Assembly: GCA_903813345.2 (NCBI GenBank) | Contig: CAIIXF020000006.1 | Coordinates: 1,488,001-1,552,000, forward strand | Source of the DNA: Owenia fusiformis | Lineage: Eukaryota; Annelida; Polychaeta; Sabellida; Oweniidae | Reading direction: 5' to 3' | Length of the DNA: 64,000 nucleotides | Part shown: in pieces, positions 36,401-48,885 of the stretch | Layout: each line of letters opens with the position of its first letter | Numbering within the stretch: position 1 is the first letter of the stretch | Notes under the pieces: model-generated | Seen by the model: the letters and a program-made list of their open reading frames with translations, nothing else | Told to the model about the DNA's origin: nothing | Databases searched by the model: none | Position numbers and translations under genes: made by a program

Positions 36401-39400
36401 TTTACTTCATTTTGGACATAGTTATTGAACAGTTAGATCGCGTAGAACTCATGTCCTTTCACAGGAACCTTAAGTTGACCATCTCTATCTTGACTTGATT
36501 TAGGGAACACTTTACAACTGGTCGACCAATTGATATTTTTGAAAAACCATAGGATTGTCCGTTTATCCCATGGAAAATCATTATCAGCGAAAAAAGTTGA
36601 AAAATATAATTTGAGAAAAATCCGAAAAAAATTGTGAAAAATGTTGAAATCTTTTTTTGAAATTTTGAATTTTTTTAAAAATATTTTTGAAAATAATTAA
36701 GAAATCTAAAAGATTTTTTTTGAAAAAATTCAAAACCATCGAATATCTTTTTTCAAACCATCGAATATTACTTTTTAAGACGTGATATTCGATAGTTAAA
36801 AAGTGATATTCGATGGTTTGTGAATTTTTTGCTAAAATATGATATCTTGATCCACATATCAAATATATGATATTCGATCTATATCCTTGCAACAATGGGA
36901 TAATTATAGGATATCCTATGATTTTGAGGAATATCATTTTTATCTACGAGGTGATGTTGATATCTGTACGAGTGAGCGAAGCGAACGAGTGCATATATCA
37001 ATATCACCGAGTAGATTAAAATGATATTTTGAAAAAATCATAGGATGTTCTTATTATCCTACACTTACTAGTAGTGTACTAAATGTATAAAATCATTAAA
37101 CAATAAATTTCATGTCAAATAGTTCAATTTTGCGGGAAATCAACAAGCGGAGTATATCATCACGATATCCTCCGCCCGGAGTATATCGTCACGATATCCT
37201 CCGCCCGGAGTATATCGTCATGATATCCTCCGGTTATTCATTTTGCCAATAAATATCAAATTTATTTTTTAATGTTATTATACATTTAGTACACTAAGTG
37301 TAGGATAATAGACAATATTTGAAATGACGTTAAAAGTTCAATTTTCAAGCAAAAATCTGCATTTTATTGACAGTGAAGTGTTTTTGAAAAAAGCCTATCA
37401 AAATCATAAGATTCGGAATTTTGATCAATGTTGGAAATTTTCTCTAGAATAAATCCTGGAAAAGACCACGTGCAGTGTGGCAAGTGGTTTTAGACGGTCA
37501 TATCTTTCACCATGAGTACTTTCTGGGCATAAATACAGTGGTTTTTATTAAAACAATATGTTTTCTTTCAAGTGAAGTACCCATGATGATAAAAATATCA
37601 ATCGAACAATTTGAAAAATTATGAATATGTCAATTTTTTTTTCAAAATATTGAACCTATTTACTGAAAAGAGGATCTCCCTTTTCTAATTTTTATAGCAT
37701 GAAAAGATTATTCAACAAGGGGTCTAAAATATCTTCAAAAATATATTTGTATTGAAAGTCTAGTTTTGAAGATATCATTTTTCGATGACCAATATGATGC
37801 TGAAAACAATGGATAGCACGAGTTTTCTCTATGGGAAATTAACATGGGATATGTGGTTTTTAACTTTAACGCATTTCAATACGCATCCCCTTTTCAGAAA
37901 TTGTTCATATAGTGTAGAAGAAACTTTTGATATGTTTAAATTGAGAAAAGCAAGATCCTCTTTTAGAAAATAAGCCTAACAGTTTTTAAAAAGTGCCAAG
38001 TAGGGGCCCTAATCCATAATTTTTCAGAGAGTTTGATATATATTTCACTATCATGGGGACTTCACTTGAAAGAAAACATATTGTTTTAATAAAAACCATT
38101 GTTTTTATGGCTAGAAAGTACTCATGGAAAAAAACATGACTGTCTAAAATCACTTGCCATACTGCACGTGGTCCTTTCAATAAGAATGGTTGAACTACTA
38201 TACTCTAGTATTCCATAGGGTAAAAACATGACCGCGTCATTGGACCTGTCCTGGTTACTATACATTGTACATGTTGTGATTCGTTGGAGTTTATACATGT
38301 AGAATCGTGTGGTGAGCACACTCTCGGTTGTCATTGTTTGAAAGTTAGGATGCAAATGGCAAGACTTGCAAAATGTAACCGTGTGGAAGTTTATGAACAT
38401 AATGAACATATCTATCACACAGATAATCTAAGGCTTTTGTCATTCCAAGCTTACATTCAATTGACATTCAATTTTTCGGATGCAAATCAAAGTAATCATA
38501 CACACATTGAGATGTTACAAGTGTCATTGGCTATACCGATATGTATTACTCATGCACCTGAAAATGAAAAAATATGAAAAAATTTATATTGAAAAGTGTA
38601 TTCTAGGGTGGACTTGGAACAACGGAGGAGATGTGCATTGCCTTCTTAATGTACTATCCAAGAATAAACATGACGACATGCCAAACTGTCTCGAGAACCA
38701 GTGAGCTGTTGTCGATTGCAGGAGTCACTGAAACAACGTAAGACTCTTCATTATAAATAGAATTCATAGTGCATTGTGGAATGACCGTTCATTGACGGTT
38801 TAGATTTCAAAAAAGTGCACGCGATGCTCAGCATCGAGTGTTAATTTTAGGAAACAACTTCTGAAAGGAACGGTAGACTTTGAATCTAGGAAATCATTAA
38901 AATAACATATTTTTAATGAAACCTTTTAAGAGGATCAAGTTGGTAAAGCATCAATTTCAATCTGTAGGGTCTAGTTGTCACCTTGACAGTCATTCAATGA
39001 ATGACCTTGGGTGCGGCGATTGGTTATATAATGCACTGCAGTTATATGAATTACTTTTTTTTCGGGTTAGCTGAAATCAGACACACCTTACCTAGTAATA
39101 TGTGAATATAGTCATAGTCTACATGCATCTTTCGAGCAATATAAAGTTTTATTCAAACTGTTTTTCATGAACATTTAGCTAAATAAGCCAAAATAATCGT
39201 ACACACCTAAACGAATGTATACCTACTATTTAATAACCATTTTGTTGACCAAAAATCCCCAACCTCCCAACTTTCAATCTAATGTACGTTCGAACAAAAT
39301 TAAACTATTCGTATCACATTTGAGTAGAATTACTTTTAGACTATTTTATTAATTACCCAATTTATTGCGATATATTCTAATTATTTTTGAAGTATTTTTA

Positions 39401-40767
39401 CATGTTTTAGTGAGTCGGAAGAAAATTACGGATACTTCAATGTTGAAGTGACGAAACCTGAAAATTGGAAGGGAAGAAAGTTTAGAGACATTTTAAGTAA
39501 CGAAGTCGACTGGACCAATGCCACTGTGAGGCAGAGGTTTCAAGATATCACACTGAATGCTGGACGTTTAGCACTTTGTAGACAGTCATTAACACACATG
39601 TATTACCCGGTAATTTTTCAATTTAGTCAGGGAAATATCGCCATATCATTAATTCAATTTTTGTAGATGCAAAAGGATGCCAGTCAAATTTACCCAATTA
39701 TTAAAGGCTTTATGTGAAGTTTGAAAATACCATTCATTTAATATTTTTTCATGACTTTAAAGTTATTAAGAGATTTTTGAAATAAACATTTTTTGGGGTA
39801 AAAGTTATCATCCTTTCATTTTTCAAATATTCCCTGCCATTCTTCTCGATTTTCTTGAAATTTGATTTATGATCATCAAATATACTAATCTAGTATTTCA
39901 ATTTATTATATGAACCTCATTAAAATACTCAAATCTGGTATATTGCCATACGTGGCAGCAAGATCTCGTTCCATTCAGTATTGAAGCAACCAACCATCCC
40001 GAATGCCAGAATATCTATCCTCGAAAAAATACTAAGCTCGGCTTCTGTTTTAGTAGACCCATTCTTTAAAATAAAGTAATTCTTGACACTTTAACACCAT
40101 TTTTTTTATTTATCTACAGTAAATTAAAGGTAGGAATATGATATTAAGGGAGGTGCATAATAAAATAAATACTTGATGACCATGAGGTGGATATGCCAGA
40201 ATACCTATCCTCGCCTAGTATTTTCTTCCTTGGATAGGTATTCTGGCATATATCCACCTCATGGTCATCCAGTATTTGTTTAATAAAGTGCAAAACACAT
40301 TTGTATTTTATTATCATCATTTTGAAGATTGAACAAAGGACATACTATTTCAAAAATAAAATGGCCGTAGGGTATCTAAAGTATGTTTAAGCATATTAAA
40401 AAAGTTTGCACCATAAGCGACATCATATAGTGTTGTCACTTTGGGTACACAGGGATTTTCAAAAAATTAAAACATTTTTTCCAATGTCAATCTTTTCTGA
40501 ATATTGTAATCGATTTTTGAAAATAAATAAATGTTGATTGTTCACTTGCTTGAACTATATTATTGGGATGATTTCGTTTCAAGTGAATATTTCTTGACTG
40601 AACATCATTTTATTTTCTAGGATGCCCATTTCATATCACCACAGAACATAACGAAGACTTTGGAGAATAAACCAAGGATGTGTCTTGATCCAACAAGTGG
40701 AATGGGGTCATTGGCCCAAGCTAATACACCCCTGGTGTTTCTTATAGCCATCATCTTGTTCAAGTAA
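30487..40767 (+). CDS. MOXD1: MOXD1/DBH-like copper monooxygenase, copy b, complete
   Basis: Twelve exons: 30487-30768, 30909-31058, 31168-31344, 31562-31645, 31734-31913, 32034-32136, 34930-35099, 35291-35482, 35794-35853, 38607-38737, 39411-39609, 40621-40767. All introns are GT/AG and phases agree, giving 624 aa, close to vertebrate MOXD1. Order: signal peptide (1-22), DOMON domain (about 35-150), two copper type II ascorbate-dependent monooxygenase domains, hydrophobic C-terminal tail (611-623). All six copper ligands are visible: HH at 245-246 (VHHIILYAC), H317 (EMHWDNP), H400 and H402 (QLHSHLK), M475 (GGLGTTEEMC). It is therefore probably an active secretory-pathway hydroxylase; the substrate is unknown. 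An in-frame ATG at 30415 exists, but starting at 30487 puts the signal peptide at the N-terminus. Introns 6, 9 and 11 hold foldback elements. Copy a is its tandem paralogue. Confidence 0.93.
32352..34727. mobile_element. Large nested foldback in MOXD1-like intron 6
   Basis: The outer ends ATTTACACTTGAGCC... and its inverse near 34727 carry AACGTCTTGG/AAAACGTTTTAGC blocks. Inside are two inverted units of about 0.82-0.85 kb (32477-33292 and 33826-34676). Each is bounded by CTATCACACCAAACTAGTT-type ends and split by an internal copy of the same end (CTATCACACCAAACAAGTTG at about 32868; inverse at about 34260). The 533-bp centre (33293-33825) again carries AGACGTCTTAG and GTGTAAA pieces of the outer type. 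No ORF is credible. This looks like one MITE type inserted into another, then duplicated in inverted orientation. Confidence 0.75.
36142..36530 (-). pseudogene. Decayed protein-coding fragment of unknown function
   Basis: On the minus strand the same frame reads GQLKVPVKGHEFYAI, a stop at about 36437, then NEVKNYGSPTLCILGIKSFT, IALSNAIMKFSGKILFKAWY, GGCMLSDSDGKTQCQCLIRG and a stop at 36142. The composition is protein-like, unlike nearby repeats, and there is no start codon at the expected end. I do not recognise a domain. It may be a gene fragment carried by the surrounding inverted-repeat element, or part of an unfamiliar transposon protein. Confidence 0.4.
36563..36903. mobile_element. A-rich foldback element, second copy
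   Basis: TTATCCCATGG at the left and CAATGGGATAA at the right. The interior has the same A-rich block and CCATCGAATATCAC / GTGATATTCGATGG hairpin as 28831-29227. Both copies are flanked by CCTATG-family sequence, so the two families seem to travel or insert together. Confidence 0.6.
37052..37320. mobile_element. Small TIR element with a triple palindromic 29-mer core
   Basis: The ends TTATCCTACACTTA and TAAGTGTAGGATAA are inverted, with CATTTAGTACACT inside. The core 37148-37232 is three tandem 29-base units beginning CGGAGTATATCRTCACGATA and ending TCCTCCGCC. Each unit is itself nearly palindromic. Units 1 and 2 differ at one base, and unit 3 has one internal change. Confidence 0.7.
37462..38178. 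mobile_element. Foldback element, CACGTGCAGT ends
   Basis: The left arm 37462-37685 (AGACCACGTGCAGTGTGGCA..., TCAAGTGAAGTACCCATG...) is inverted at 37948-38178 (...CATACTGCACGTGGTCCTTT). A third, single-arm copy is at 51626-51861 inside the EMG1 intron 5 element. It lies in MOXD1-like intron 9; no ORF is supported. Confidence 0.7.
40151..40292. mobile_element. Long-stem hairpin MITE in MOXD1-like intron 11
   Basis: GATGACCATGAGGTGGATAT and GCCAGAATACCTATCC on the left are matched almost perfectly by the inverse on the right (40231-40270). A looser outer pair, TGCATAATAAAATAAATACT / AGTATTTGTTTAATAAAGTGC, extends it. A related fragment, CCAGAATATCTATCCTCG, is at 40000-40020. Confidence 0.65.
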
Positions 40768-42847
40768 CATCGATATCAGAAGCCATATCCTTCGAATTCA
40801 GTCATGTGAAATACATTGATGGATCAAGATAATCAGAACCGAGGAAAGGACACTTGATTTGTATCACGTATCTAATGTTTTTAAATCAATATAAGAGCAA
40901 TTTTAAGTGATTTCCAATACTGAATGTGACATCACACCTTTAAGTTGTTTAAGGCCGTATAATACGATTAAACCATTTTAGTTTTTTCAAGTCACATTTT
41001 TCAAAAAACGCCTAAATAGTTATGAAAGGTGATTTTAATAAAAGTAAAAGATAATATTTGAATGATTAAAACTATATTTCAAAACTTTACAAGGGCCATT
41101 AAGTAAAAGTCATTCTGACATAATCGAATATTCCCATGTAGGCTTTAGTTTATTTAGAAATATAAGGCAAATGCCAAAATGTGTTATGGAGTGTATGTTT
41201 ACACTAAATAATTAGAGACGAATTAGTTCCTCTGTTCTTTATTCGACGAGAGGACTTAGAAGGAATATAATTATGAATGTAGATCACCCAGAACTGCGTA
41301 ATGTTTCAAGTAATGAAATGGAGGGTATAAACAGACACTCAAGCTGAAAGAAATCATCTGTCGGGATACTAAAATTAAGCAACTTCTGAAGACGAACTTA
41401 TCAACGGTTTGGGGAAAACTTATCTCGACGTAAAGTGAATTCCAGCTACAATTTGTATATATCGGGATCTCGTTACTTGGTAGAGCGAGCAGTCTGCTAC
41501 AGGACAAGATTAACAGTGTATACCTGCCGAAAGATCTCACCAACAACACTTAATCGCTACCCTCAAAATAACTTGCCCAAAATATATATGAATATACGTA
41601 ACGTATTCTCATCAAACCCCATGAAATTAAAACCCTACTTATGACCTGGGTAAAAGTCTACTTTTTCCAAATAACTACAGAGCACCAAATTGGCATTCAT
41701 GTTTTTAATCTTCAAAATTATTTTTTAACACATCTGATCATCACATCCCAGTGGAAAATACATTTTAACAATATTTCACAAACATCGTGTGCCTATTCGC
41801 ATAAAGCATTCAATAAATGATTAATTTTCCAGGATGTAAGCCTAATATGTCAAGAAACATCATGAACATTCCATAGTTAATGTGAAAAAGAAGGCCCCGG
41901 GTGTCATCGGGTATAAGGTTAAGTTATTGGTAAGTTAACCAACAATATGATCGTATGGCTGGGTTCTGGTAACTTATTTTCCAAACTTTTTTGGGGAGAA
42001 AATGTGTAAATGGAAATACATAGATAATTTTATAATTAAGGAAACATCTTCAGGTTTTAGGATCAAACATAAGAAAACTATTAATTCTCGACCATATGCC
42101 AATGTTAACCCATCATCCACGGGTATTAAATAACAAGCAAATTTTACGAGAGAAATCTAACTTAATAAAATACATACGTTCCCCAAAGCAAATGTATTTT
42201 TCAACAATTAAGAATACCCCTCAACAAGCACTGGTGTTCTTATTCGAGGAACTAGGTCACGTGAGAGTTATAAGGACTATGGGTACGTACTCCTTTGCAA
42301 GGTATGCAGATAACTCCCCAAGGTAATGAGGAAAAGTTCCTATTTCTAGAGTACAAAGAAGGCATTGGGAGGGATGAATTTCTCAATCGAGTATTTATTG
42401 GCATAGAACTGCTACAATTGCAGATATCATTGGCACAGAGGATTCTAGAAACATTTAATACGAATAAAGCAGTTAAACAGTGTAAATGGCAGAAATGTTG
42501 ATCCCGGGGTGTATCAACGATTCCTAGCGTAGTTCCTACTTCCGGAAATGTCACAACGAAAGAACTACCAGGTTCAATGGATAAAAACTATTTTTGGCTT
42601 CTTTTAGCACACGAAATCAGGATATTTTGAAATACAACAGAAAGGGGGTTGCCTTAGCTTTGCTGGGCCTTTAGCTAGCTGGTCATAAATCATTGCAGAC
42701 GGGTTATGCTTTAATTTGCCCCGCCAAATATTAATTGGCATAACATGCAAACGAACAGGTTGCTTGCGTAGGCCTGCATAGCATTTCAAAAATTGACGTA
42801 ATGCTATTTTGAATCTAGTTTGTTGATTTGTTTCTACTTGGGATGAG
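40768..42847. other. Intergenic region, MOXD1-like copy b to Ras-like gene
   Basis: It contains the 3' UTR of MOXD1-like copy b; AATAAA at 41037-41042 is a plausible polyadenylation signal. About 40960-41100 resembles the subterminal part of the 19.4-kb insertion (shared ATATTTGAATGATTAAAACT). An open frame at 42295-42501 (68 codons) has protein-like composition but no recognisable domain or context, and I do not call it a gene. Confidence 0.45.
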
Positions 42848-45800
42848 ATGTGGTGTGGAGCAAAGGTGACAAGCGAACGTGATCTTCACGACTTCTATGA
42901 AAAGAAAACTCACACTGTTAATACTGATATTGTTGAAACGTCAAAAGAGACAAATGGGCAGATTGAGGGACGTGGGAATGAAGTTAAAAACGGCCATGAG
43001 GTGAAACCAGGTGAATGTTTACAATTACGACGAACGGATCTGAATTTCCATGAGTTAACTTCTACTCCACAAAGTAGTCGGCGTCGCGGAGATTTAGCCG
43101 ATTCCTCGTCCACAACTGACGATAGCTCATCATTATATTATTACACCTCTTCGACAATCGAGGATCCCTTTGACGGCACTGATGGCGCTGGAATCAAAGT
43201 ACCTCAGGTCCAAACAATGAAAACATTCCACCCGGTAGAATATGCAAAGATAAACGCAGTACGACAGGTGATATCGGCGGGTGAACTAACGAACCTGGCA
43301 AATTCCACGTTGAGAGATTGCATAAAATATGAAACAGATCAACTAGCGTATAGTCTGGATAATGTTAAGATTAATAATGATGGAGTGTACAATAGCTTTG
43401 GTAATCTCCCTCTGTATAGTAAAGTACCATATCAGGACAGTAGTGATACGGACTACGGGTCAGTTACAACAGACTCATCGGGACCAAGCTTTGATAGCAC
43501 ACTGACAAGCGACACAAACCAAACGTATCATTTTGCTGATACGGCTACCTTTACTGACATCAATATCTCACCTAATCCTAAAATTGCCAAATCGGACCAC
43601 AATAATCCACAGAAGAAATGTGTTAAAAATACGATAGAAAACAGTTCTTCTATATCTACCAAAAACTCAACACTGGATCGTACTGGAAGCCGTCTGAGTC
43701 GTAGCAAAAAAAGCAAAGATGATAATTGTCTCGACCCTGAGTATACCACTAACTGTGCCCAGGCCTTCCTAAATGGCAGCCTACAGAGTCCATGTGTCAA
43801 GAACAGACACGATGGTTCTGAGAATGGTGATGAAATGAAACTTGTCGTTTTGGGAGGTGTATCAGTAGGCAAAACAGGTAAATCATGAATTTGATTGACG
43901 TCAAGGTTAATTGATAAAGAAGTTTAAGTCAATACATCCAAATATAATAGGAGTAGTGTAGGTTCTGCTAGGCTCTTGATTTTGGGATAACACACCTTAC
44001 TATAAATTTACCTAATAAAACAGATGTTAACATTGAGTGTTCAGATTACCAGAATCAAGGGTCGGACTAACCAGTTTCTATCAATTAACACCCATGTGTT
44101 TTATTGGTATAATCTAAGTTAATTTGTTAAAGGGTTACTGATGATAAGGGAGGAGCCGAACTGGCTTGTTTAGCTACAAGCATTTTACTCCGCAATTCTT
44201 AGAAAATATAAATCTCGTGCAGAATAAACAGCTACAACATGAATCTATCTAAAGGGGAGGGGGTGTCACTATTATAGTTGTACCTGGTTAGAAACTATAT
44301 ATTGAGTAGGCTTACACATGGAAAAGTAATAGATAAGTTAAATGGGTAATCATGTTAAATAATATCAGATACCTTAGATGGTCTTGAACTTGCATACCCA
44401 GATTTTCTGTTAATCAAGACTTTACGCTGTAACTGAGGAGGGTTGTGCTGAAACATTAACATGGTATGCTCAGATGTCTCTGGGTGTGCTAAATTGGTTC
44501 TCCTTAAAAATGATACTCGTATATTCAATATCAAAATTAGTGATGATGTACCTAAGACTGATTCACACGATAATGAATAAGTTAATCTTTCATAGTTTTG
44601 GAGAGGAGCGGCCTTCATAAAATATCCACTGTGTATATGTAATATAACGTATGATATCTCGTATCTAATTAATTCCAGCATTATGCCAAACATTCGTGAA
44701 TGATCAGTTCCTAGACTGCTGTCTACAGGGAGTATTGCCCACAGGTAAGTAAATAAAACAACTCTAAGATAAAATATGTTTGTTATGAAACTCTAGTTAA
44801 GTCCGAGAGTTAGTTATCGGTAGAGTTGATTCAGTATCTAAACGTATTCATAAACTCGGGGTGATTTGGCCACTTGAGATTTAAACTGATTATTCGTACG
44901 AGAAGATTGGCTCTGGTTTAAATACACATGTTATAAGAGCAGTTTTGCGTTGAAAGTGTTAAACTATTTTTTAACCTTATTTTTGTCACTTCAAGCAAGC
45001 TGGACATGCGAAAAACGCGTAACCATTATTCAAACGTTAGTAAAATAATTACGCAATGCTAAGTGCATGTATTGTTCTGAACAATCAGACTCACTGTATA
45101 ACCACGGATTATCCGAAATTTTATCACTAAAGCATAATTTTTATTTTGTCAAATTACAGTATCTAGGCTGGGCTACCAATTCTGCCCTAAAATATTTCCA
45201 GTTGAATTATACTTCTCTATGTTTCGAAAATATGTGAGAAAGATTATTTGCAAGAATATACCTTGTGTCAAAATGCAAATACAATCAAACTTGACGTATG
45301 CAATTCCACATTTAAGCCTAAGGTGAAGTCGAACTTCTCAAAAAATTTTCCAAGTTGGCCGAAACAGGAAGCACGTGTTTTCTAGTATATCTTGTCAATC
45401 AAAATATATGTCTTTCAGTCTGACATTTTCTCAATTTAGTTGGTTCTATCTATCATTATATGGTAATGGAAATAGAAACACCAAAGATATTGAAATACGA
45501 TTTTTAGCCCTCTAAAATATGGCAGAAAAAAGGAAAAAGAATATTGTTGGAAAGGTCCAAGGAATTTTGTGTTTATCAGTCAAGCCAAGTAAGTAAGTCA
45601 ACATTCGAAAATAAAAATCTCAAAAATCGTACATCTTTGATTTCCAAAATAATTTGTGAGGTGGTTATTAAGACGATAATAAACATTTTAACGTATTAAT
45701 TTTGAGTACATCTCGAATCCATTCTCAGCAAAGCGTTCTCGAAATAAGTATTCGAAATATTTGAGTTCGGGATGATAAAAGTACGTTAAGATATACCGCT

Positions 45801-48800
45801 CCTAAACAAACTCCTTTGGGAACAAGATATAGAATCAAATGCATATTCTTCTTGTTTACTCGCTGACACATGCCAACGAATGTTACATAAGTAAATATCT
45901 CCGTTTTAAATAATTTTGTAAACTTTGTTCTCTACAGGTGCCATTTTTAAAATTGAAAAACAAAATTGAACATTTTGCATTTCTAAATTGATAAGTTTCT
46001 TGTTATACAACTTAACCGTTAACGATTTAAGTCATTAATAATATTTCCCTTAGTGAACCCATGCTAAATAGACAGTAATAAGGTCATTGTTTTGTGTTTA
46101 ACCTTGTTTTCATGACTTTTAAACATGAGTCGACAATTATGTAGGAAATTTCAATTCCAAATGGTAGCGTGTCAACTCCTGTTTTTGCACAAAATTTAGC
46201 CTTTTAGAATGATAGATCGCCAAAATCTGCATGTACCTCTCAATGAGGCGACACGTTTTTGAATTTATAGATGCTGGGCTATAAACTCAAAGAAAAATTC
46301 AAACCACCCGCTATTATTTTGGTTACACAAGACGAAATTTCTACTCCCGGGGAGCACTGTGGTAACACTTTGAATGAGGATTCTTGAAAAATCGATCAAA
46401 TTTTCACAAAAGGTTTCACGCAATTTTATTGCTTTGTTTAAGCCTCGACTAATATCATACTCAAATCCGATACCATAATTATGAGTTAAAATGAAACATT
46501 TAACTCACCAGGTTATATGATAAACCGTTTCGAGAATTGATGATTTGAGTTAACTGTGGATATTTATATAAATGTAAGTCGACATGCATTTGACAGATGA
46601 TGTATGTATCAACGTGTGGCTTAAATATCAATTCGTGACTATCATATTTGGCTTTCAAAAATTAAGTTGGAAGTTACAGTGGTTGGAGATTAACAAAAAC
46701 GTCAATCACATCCAAATATCCGAACGACATCAAGTATTAGCAATACACTTTTCGTGCATCTCGAAAGAGGCGATGTTCTGTGATCCAGCAATGTGCATCC
46801 CGAAAGAAAAAATTCACAAATATCAACAAATTTCATTGTGTTCGATATTACATTCGAAATCACAACTTTCGAAATATTTGTTTTAACCAAGAATTGTCAG
46901 AACTTAAAACATGGTGTTAGTTTTTCAAACCGCACATCCTCATTTAGGTTCTTTGACAAAGATGAATTCATTTGAAAACATGGATTTTCTTGATTATTCT
47001 TCAAAACTACCCTTGAAATATAAGTATGTGGGATATTACAGTGTATATTGACACGCATTTGTTTGCTCCATATCATGAAAAAATAGATGCAGGACCATCT
47101 TTCAATATTTGAAAACAGAAAGTTCATTCTGTATGCAAACAAGAAAAAATACATAATGGTTGATTCATAATGGAAAATGACCAATAACATACATCTTTTG
47201 AAGTAGGGGTATACAGGGACATAGTGGAAATTCAGAAATTTAGGCCATATCCCCAAGATTGCTTCACCAATATGTAACAGAACATCAAATTTATCATTTA
47301 CACGTTTGCTGATAGGTTTATTGAAAATAATTAAACAGAGGTTTACTTCAATTGTGGCACCATTCTTAGTTAAAATTGATGAACATACGAATATCGAATG
47401 TTGACTAAGTTACTTGGCTTGACCGTTATGTCATTTTGTTCCAATAAGGTTCGAATAGATGTTTCATTTCATTCCGAACATATGTCACCAAGAACAAAAG
47501 AAGTGTCTGATGTGTTTTCCTAAGAAAAGTATGTATATTTATTTCAAATTATATTGTTACCATTCAAAAGACAACCATTAAATTAAATTGACAATGTGTA
47601 AAATTTTCAGATTTTTTTTATGACAAGTTCAATATATCGATTCCCATCCTTTCTGATAACTAATCCGAGACCTTAAAGGATAACGCACATTGCTTTTATC
47701 GCTAACTACGTACTATACATATATAGTCACAGTAATAACATTCGTGTGCAAGCAAGTCGAAGCTTTTTTGTCCAATTCTTAAAATGAATTCATTTGTAAT
47801 ATACCCTTCAAAATGAAACACAATATATAATCATACCATGTGCCAGATGATTCCAAAAGATTGAAAATGATTGATTTAACATAAGCTTTTTGCATTACTA
47901 GTATAATCCAATGGGATTATCTTTGCTTGCAGGACTTTATTTCGGTGGAACAATCAGAGTCGACGGCGAGGAGGAAAACATTCGTATATTTGACCATTCC
48001 CACACATTTGTGGTAAGCGCCATAAAAGTCCATCTCATTTGTAGAAATATCAACAACAAATACAGCATTTAAAATGAATTGGAATGTTGAACATCGTATC
48101 TTATGATTGTTCAATCGTTTTATACACTCTGCTTCTAAATTCAGCAATTCTGAAAGCAAGCATTTGTGCTTGTTTCTTCCAGAGACTCTCGTCCACCCAT
48201 CATCACCAACACTACTTCCGGGACGCCATTATCGGAGCAGACGGCTTTGTTTTGATATATTCTATTGTTGATAGAAAAAGCTTCGATGAAATCAGAAAGT
48301 GTATAGCCTGTGTTAATTTTTGGAGAAATTCCAAATCACTTCCTATAGTCCTAGTAGGTAGGTAAAGACTATGAGCTGATTTTGAAAATACGATTTTGAA
48401 TGACAAAATACTGATTCAGAATCATGAATTAAGCCTAATACTAAGCATAATATAAGTCAGAAATCGAATCTAAAGGGTAAATCCTTCTTGAAACACGATG
48501 TTTTAATTCATAATAAATTTAGCGTTCCTTTTTTAGCAAATAAGATGGATGTATCGGAAGACAGAGAAGTTACTGTAGAAGAAGGGAGACAATTGGCGTT
48601 CGAAATCGGGGCTGCCTTTTACGAAAGTTCCGCTTTCCTTGGAAATTATCACGTGACAAAACTTTTCCATGATCTTATCAGGCAGATAGCAAGTGTAAGA
48701 CTTCGCCGAGAGTTTGAAAAGGAATCAGCCATACAATCTGATAAATTATGTGGAGCAGAGACACTTCTAGGTAAACTTGGATCAAAATCAAACAGACAGC

Positions 48801-48820
48801 TGTCCTCGTCCTTTATGTAA
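42848..48820 (+). CDS. Divergent Ras-like small GTPase with long N-terminal extension
   Basis: Five exons: 42848-43877, 44679-44744, 47933-48012, 48183-48357, 48537-48820, phases consistent, 544 aa. Residues 1-330 are hydrophilic and rich in Ser, Thr, Asp and Asn (for example TDSSGPSFDSTLTSDTNQT), probably disordered. The G domain follows: G1 GGVSVGKT (336-343), split by intron 1; G4 ANKMD (451-455); G5 ESSA (480-483). G3 is abnormal: where Ras proteins have DTAGQE this has FDHSHTF, so the catalytic glutamine is missing and hydrolysis is probably altered. The C-terminus ends SSSFM with no CAAX cysteine, so no prenylation is expected. RERG, RASL and RGK relatives share some of these traits. 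Assignment within the Ras superfamily is open. Intron 2 carries a reversed 1.85-kb TIR element. Confidence 0.85.
45577..47425 (-). mobile_element. 1849-bp TIR element, reversed copy, TSD TTAT
   Basis: It starts CAGTCAAGCCAAGTAAG and ends GTTACTTGGCTTGACCG, with TTAT immediately before (45573-45576) and after (47426-47429). The interior is the reverse complement of 22935-24799 with scattered differences. It lies in intron 2 of the Ras-like gene, in opposite orientation to the other two copies. Confidence 0.85.
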
Positions 48821-48879
48821 TTCATACTGCTCATAGAGAACCAATTAAATGCGACTCTGTATTGTGTCATGATACGTAC

Positions 48880-48885
48880 AATAAA
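48880..48885 (+). promoter_or_regulatory. Polyadenylation signal of the Ras-like gene
   Basis: AATAAA, 60 bases after the stop codon at 48820, followed by T-rich sequence. Confidence 0.6.

Larger units (their letters stand above)
35938..37446. mobile_element. Composite foldback in MOXD1-like intron 9
   Basis: 35938-36085 (TTTCCAACATGG ... TTTGACGTCATTTCAAATAT) is inverted at 37314-37446 (ATATTTGAAATGACGTTAAA ... TTGGAAA). Within this pair lie, in order, a decayed ORF on the minus strand (36142-36530), an A-rich foldback (36563-36903), a CCTATG-family MITE (about 36900-37045), and a small element with three palindromic 29-mers (37052-37320). Insertions have been stacked inside one host element. 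Confidence 0.65.

Noticed and set aside
42295-42501. 68-codon ORF with protein-like composition
   Set aside because: No domain, no splice context and no homologue recognised; it remains unannotated.
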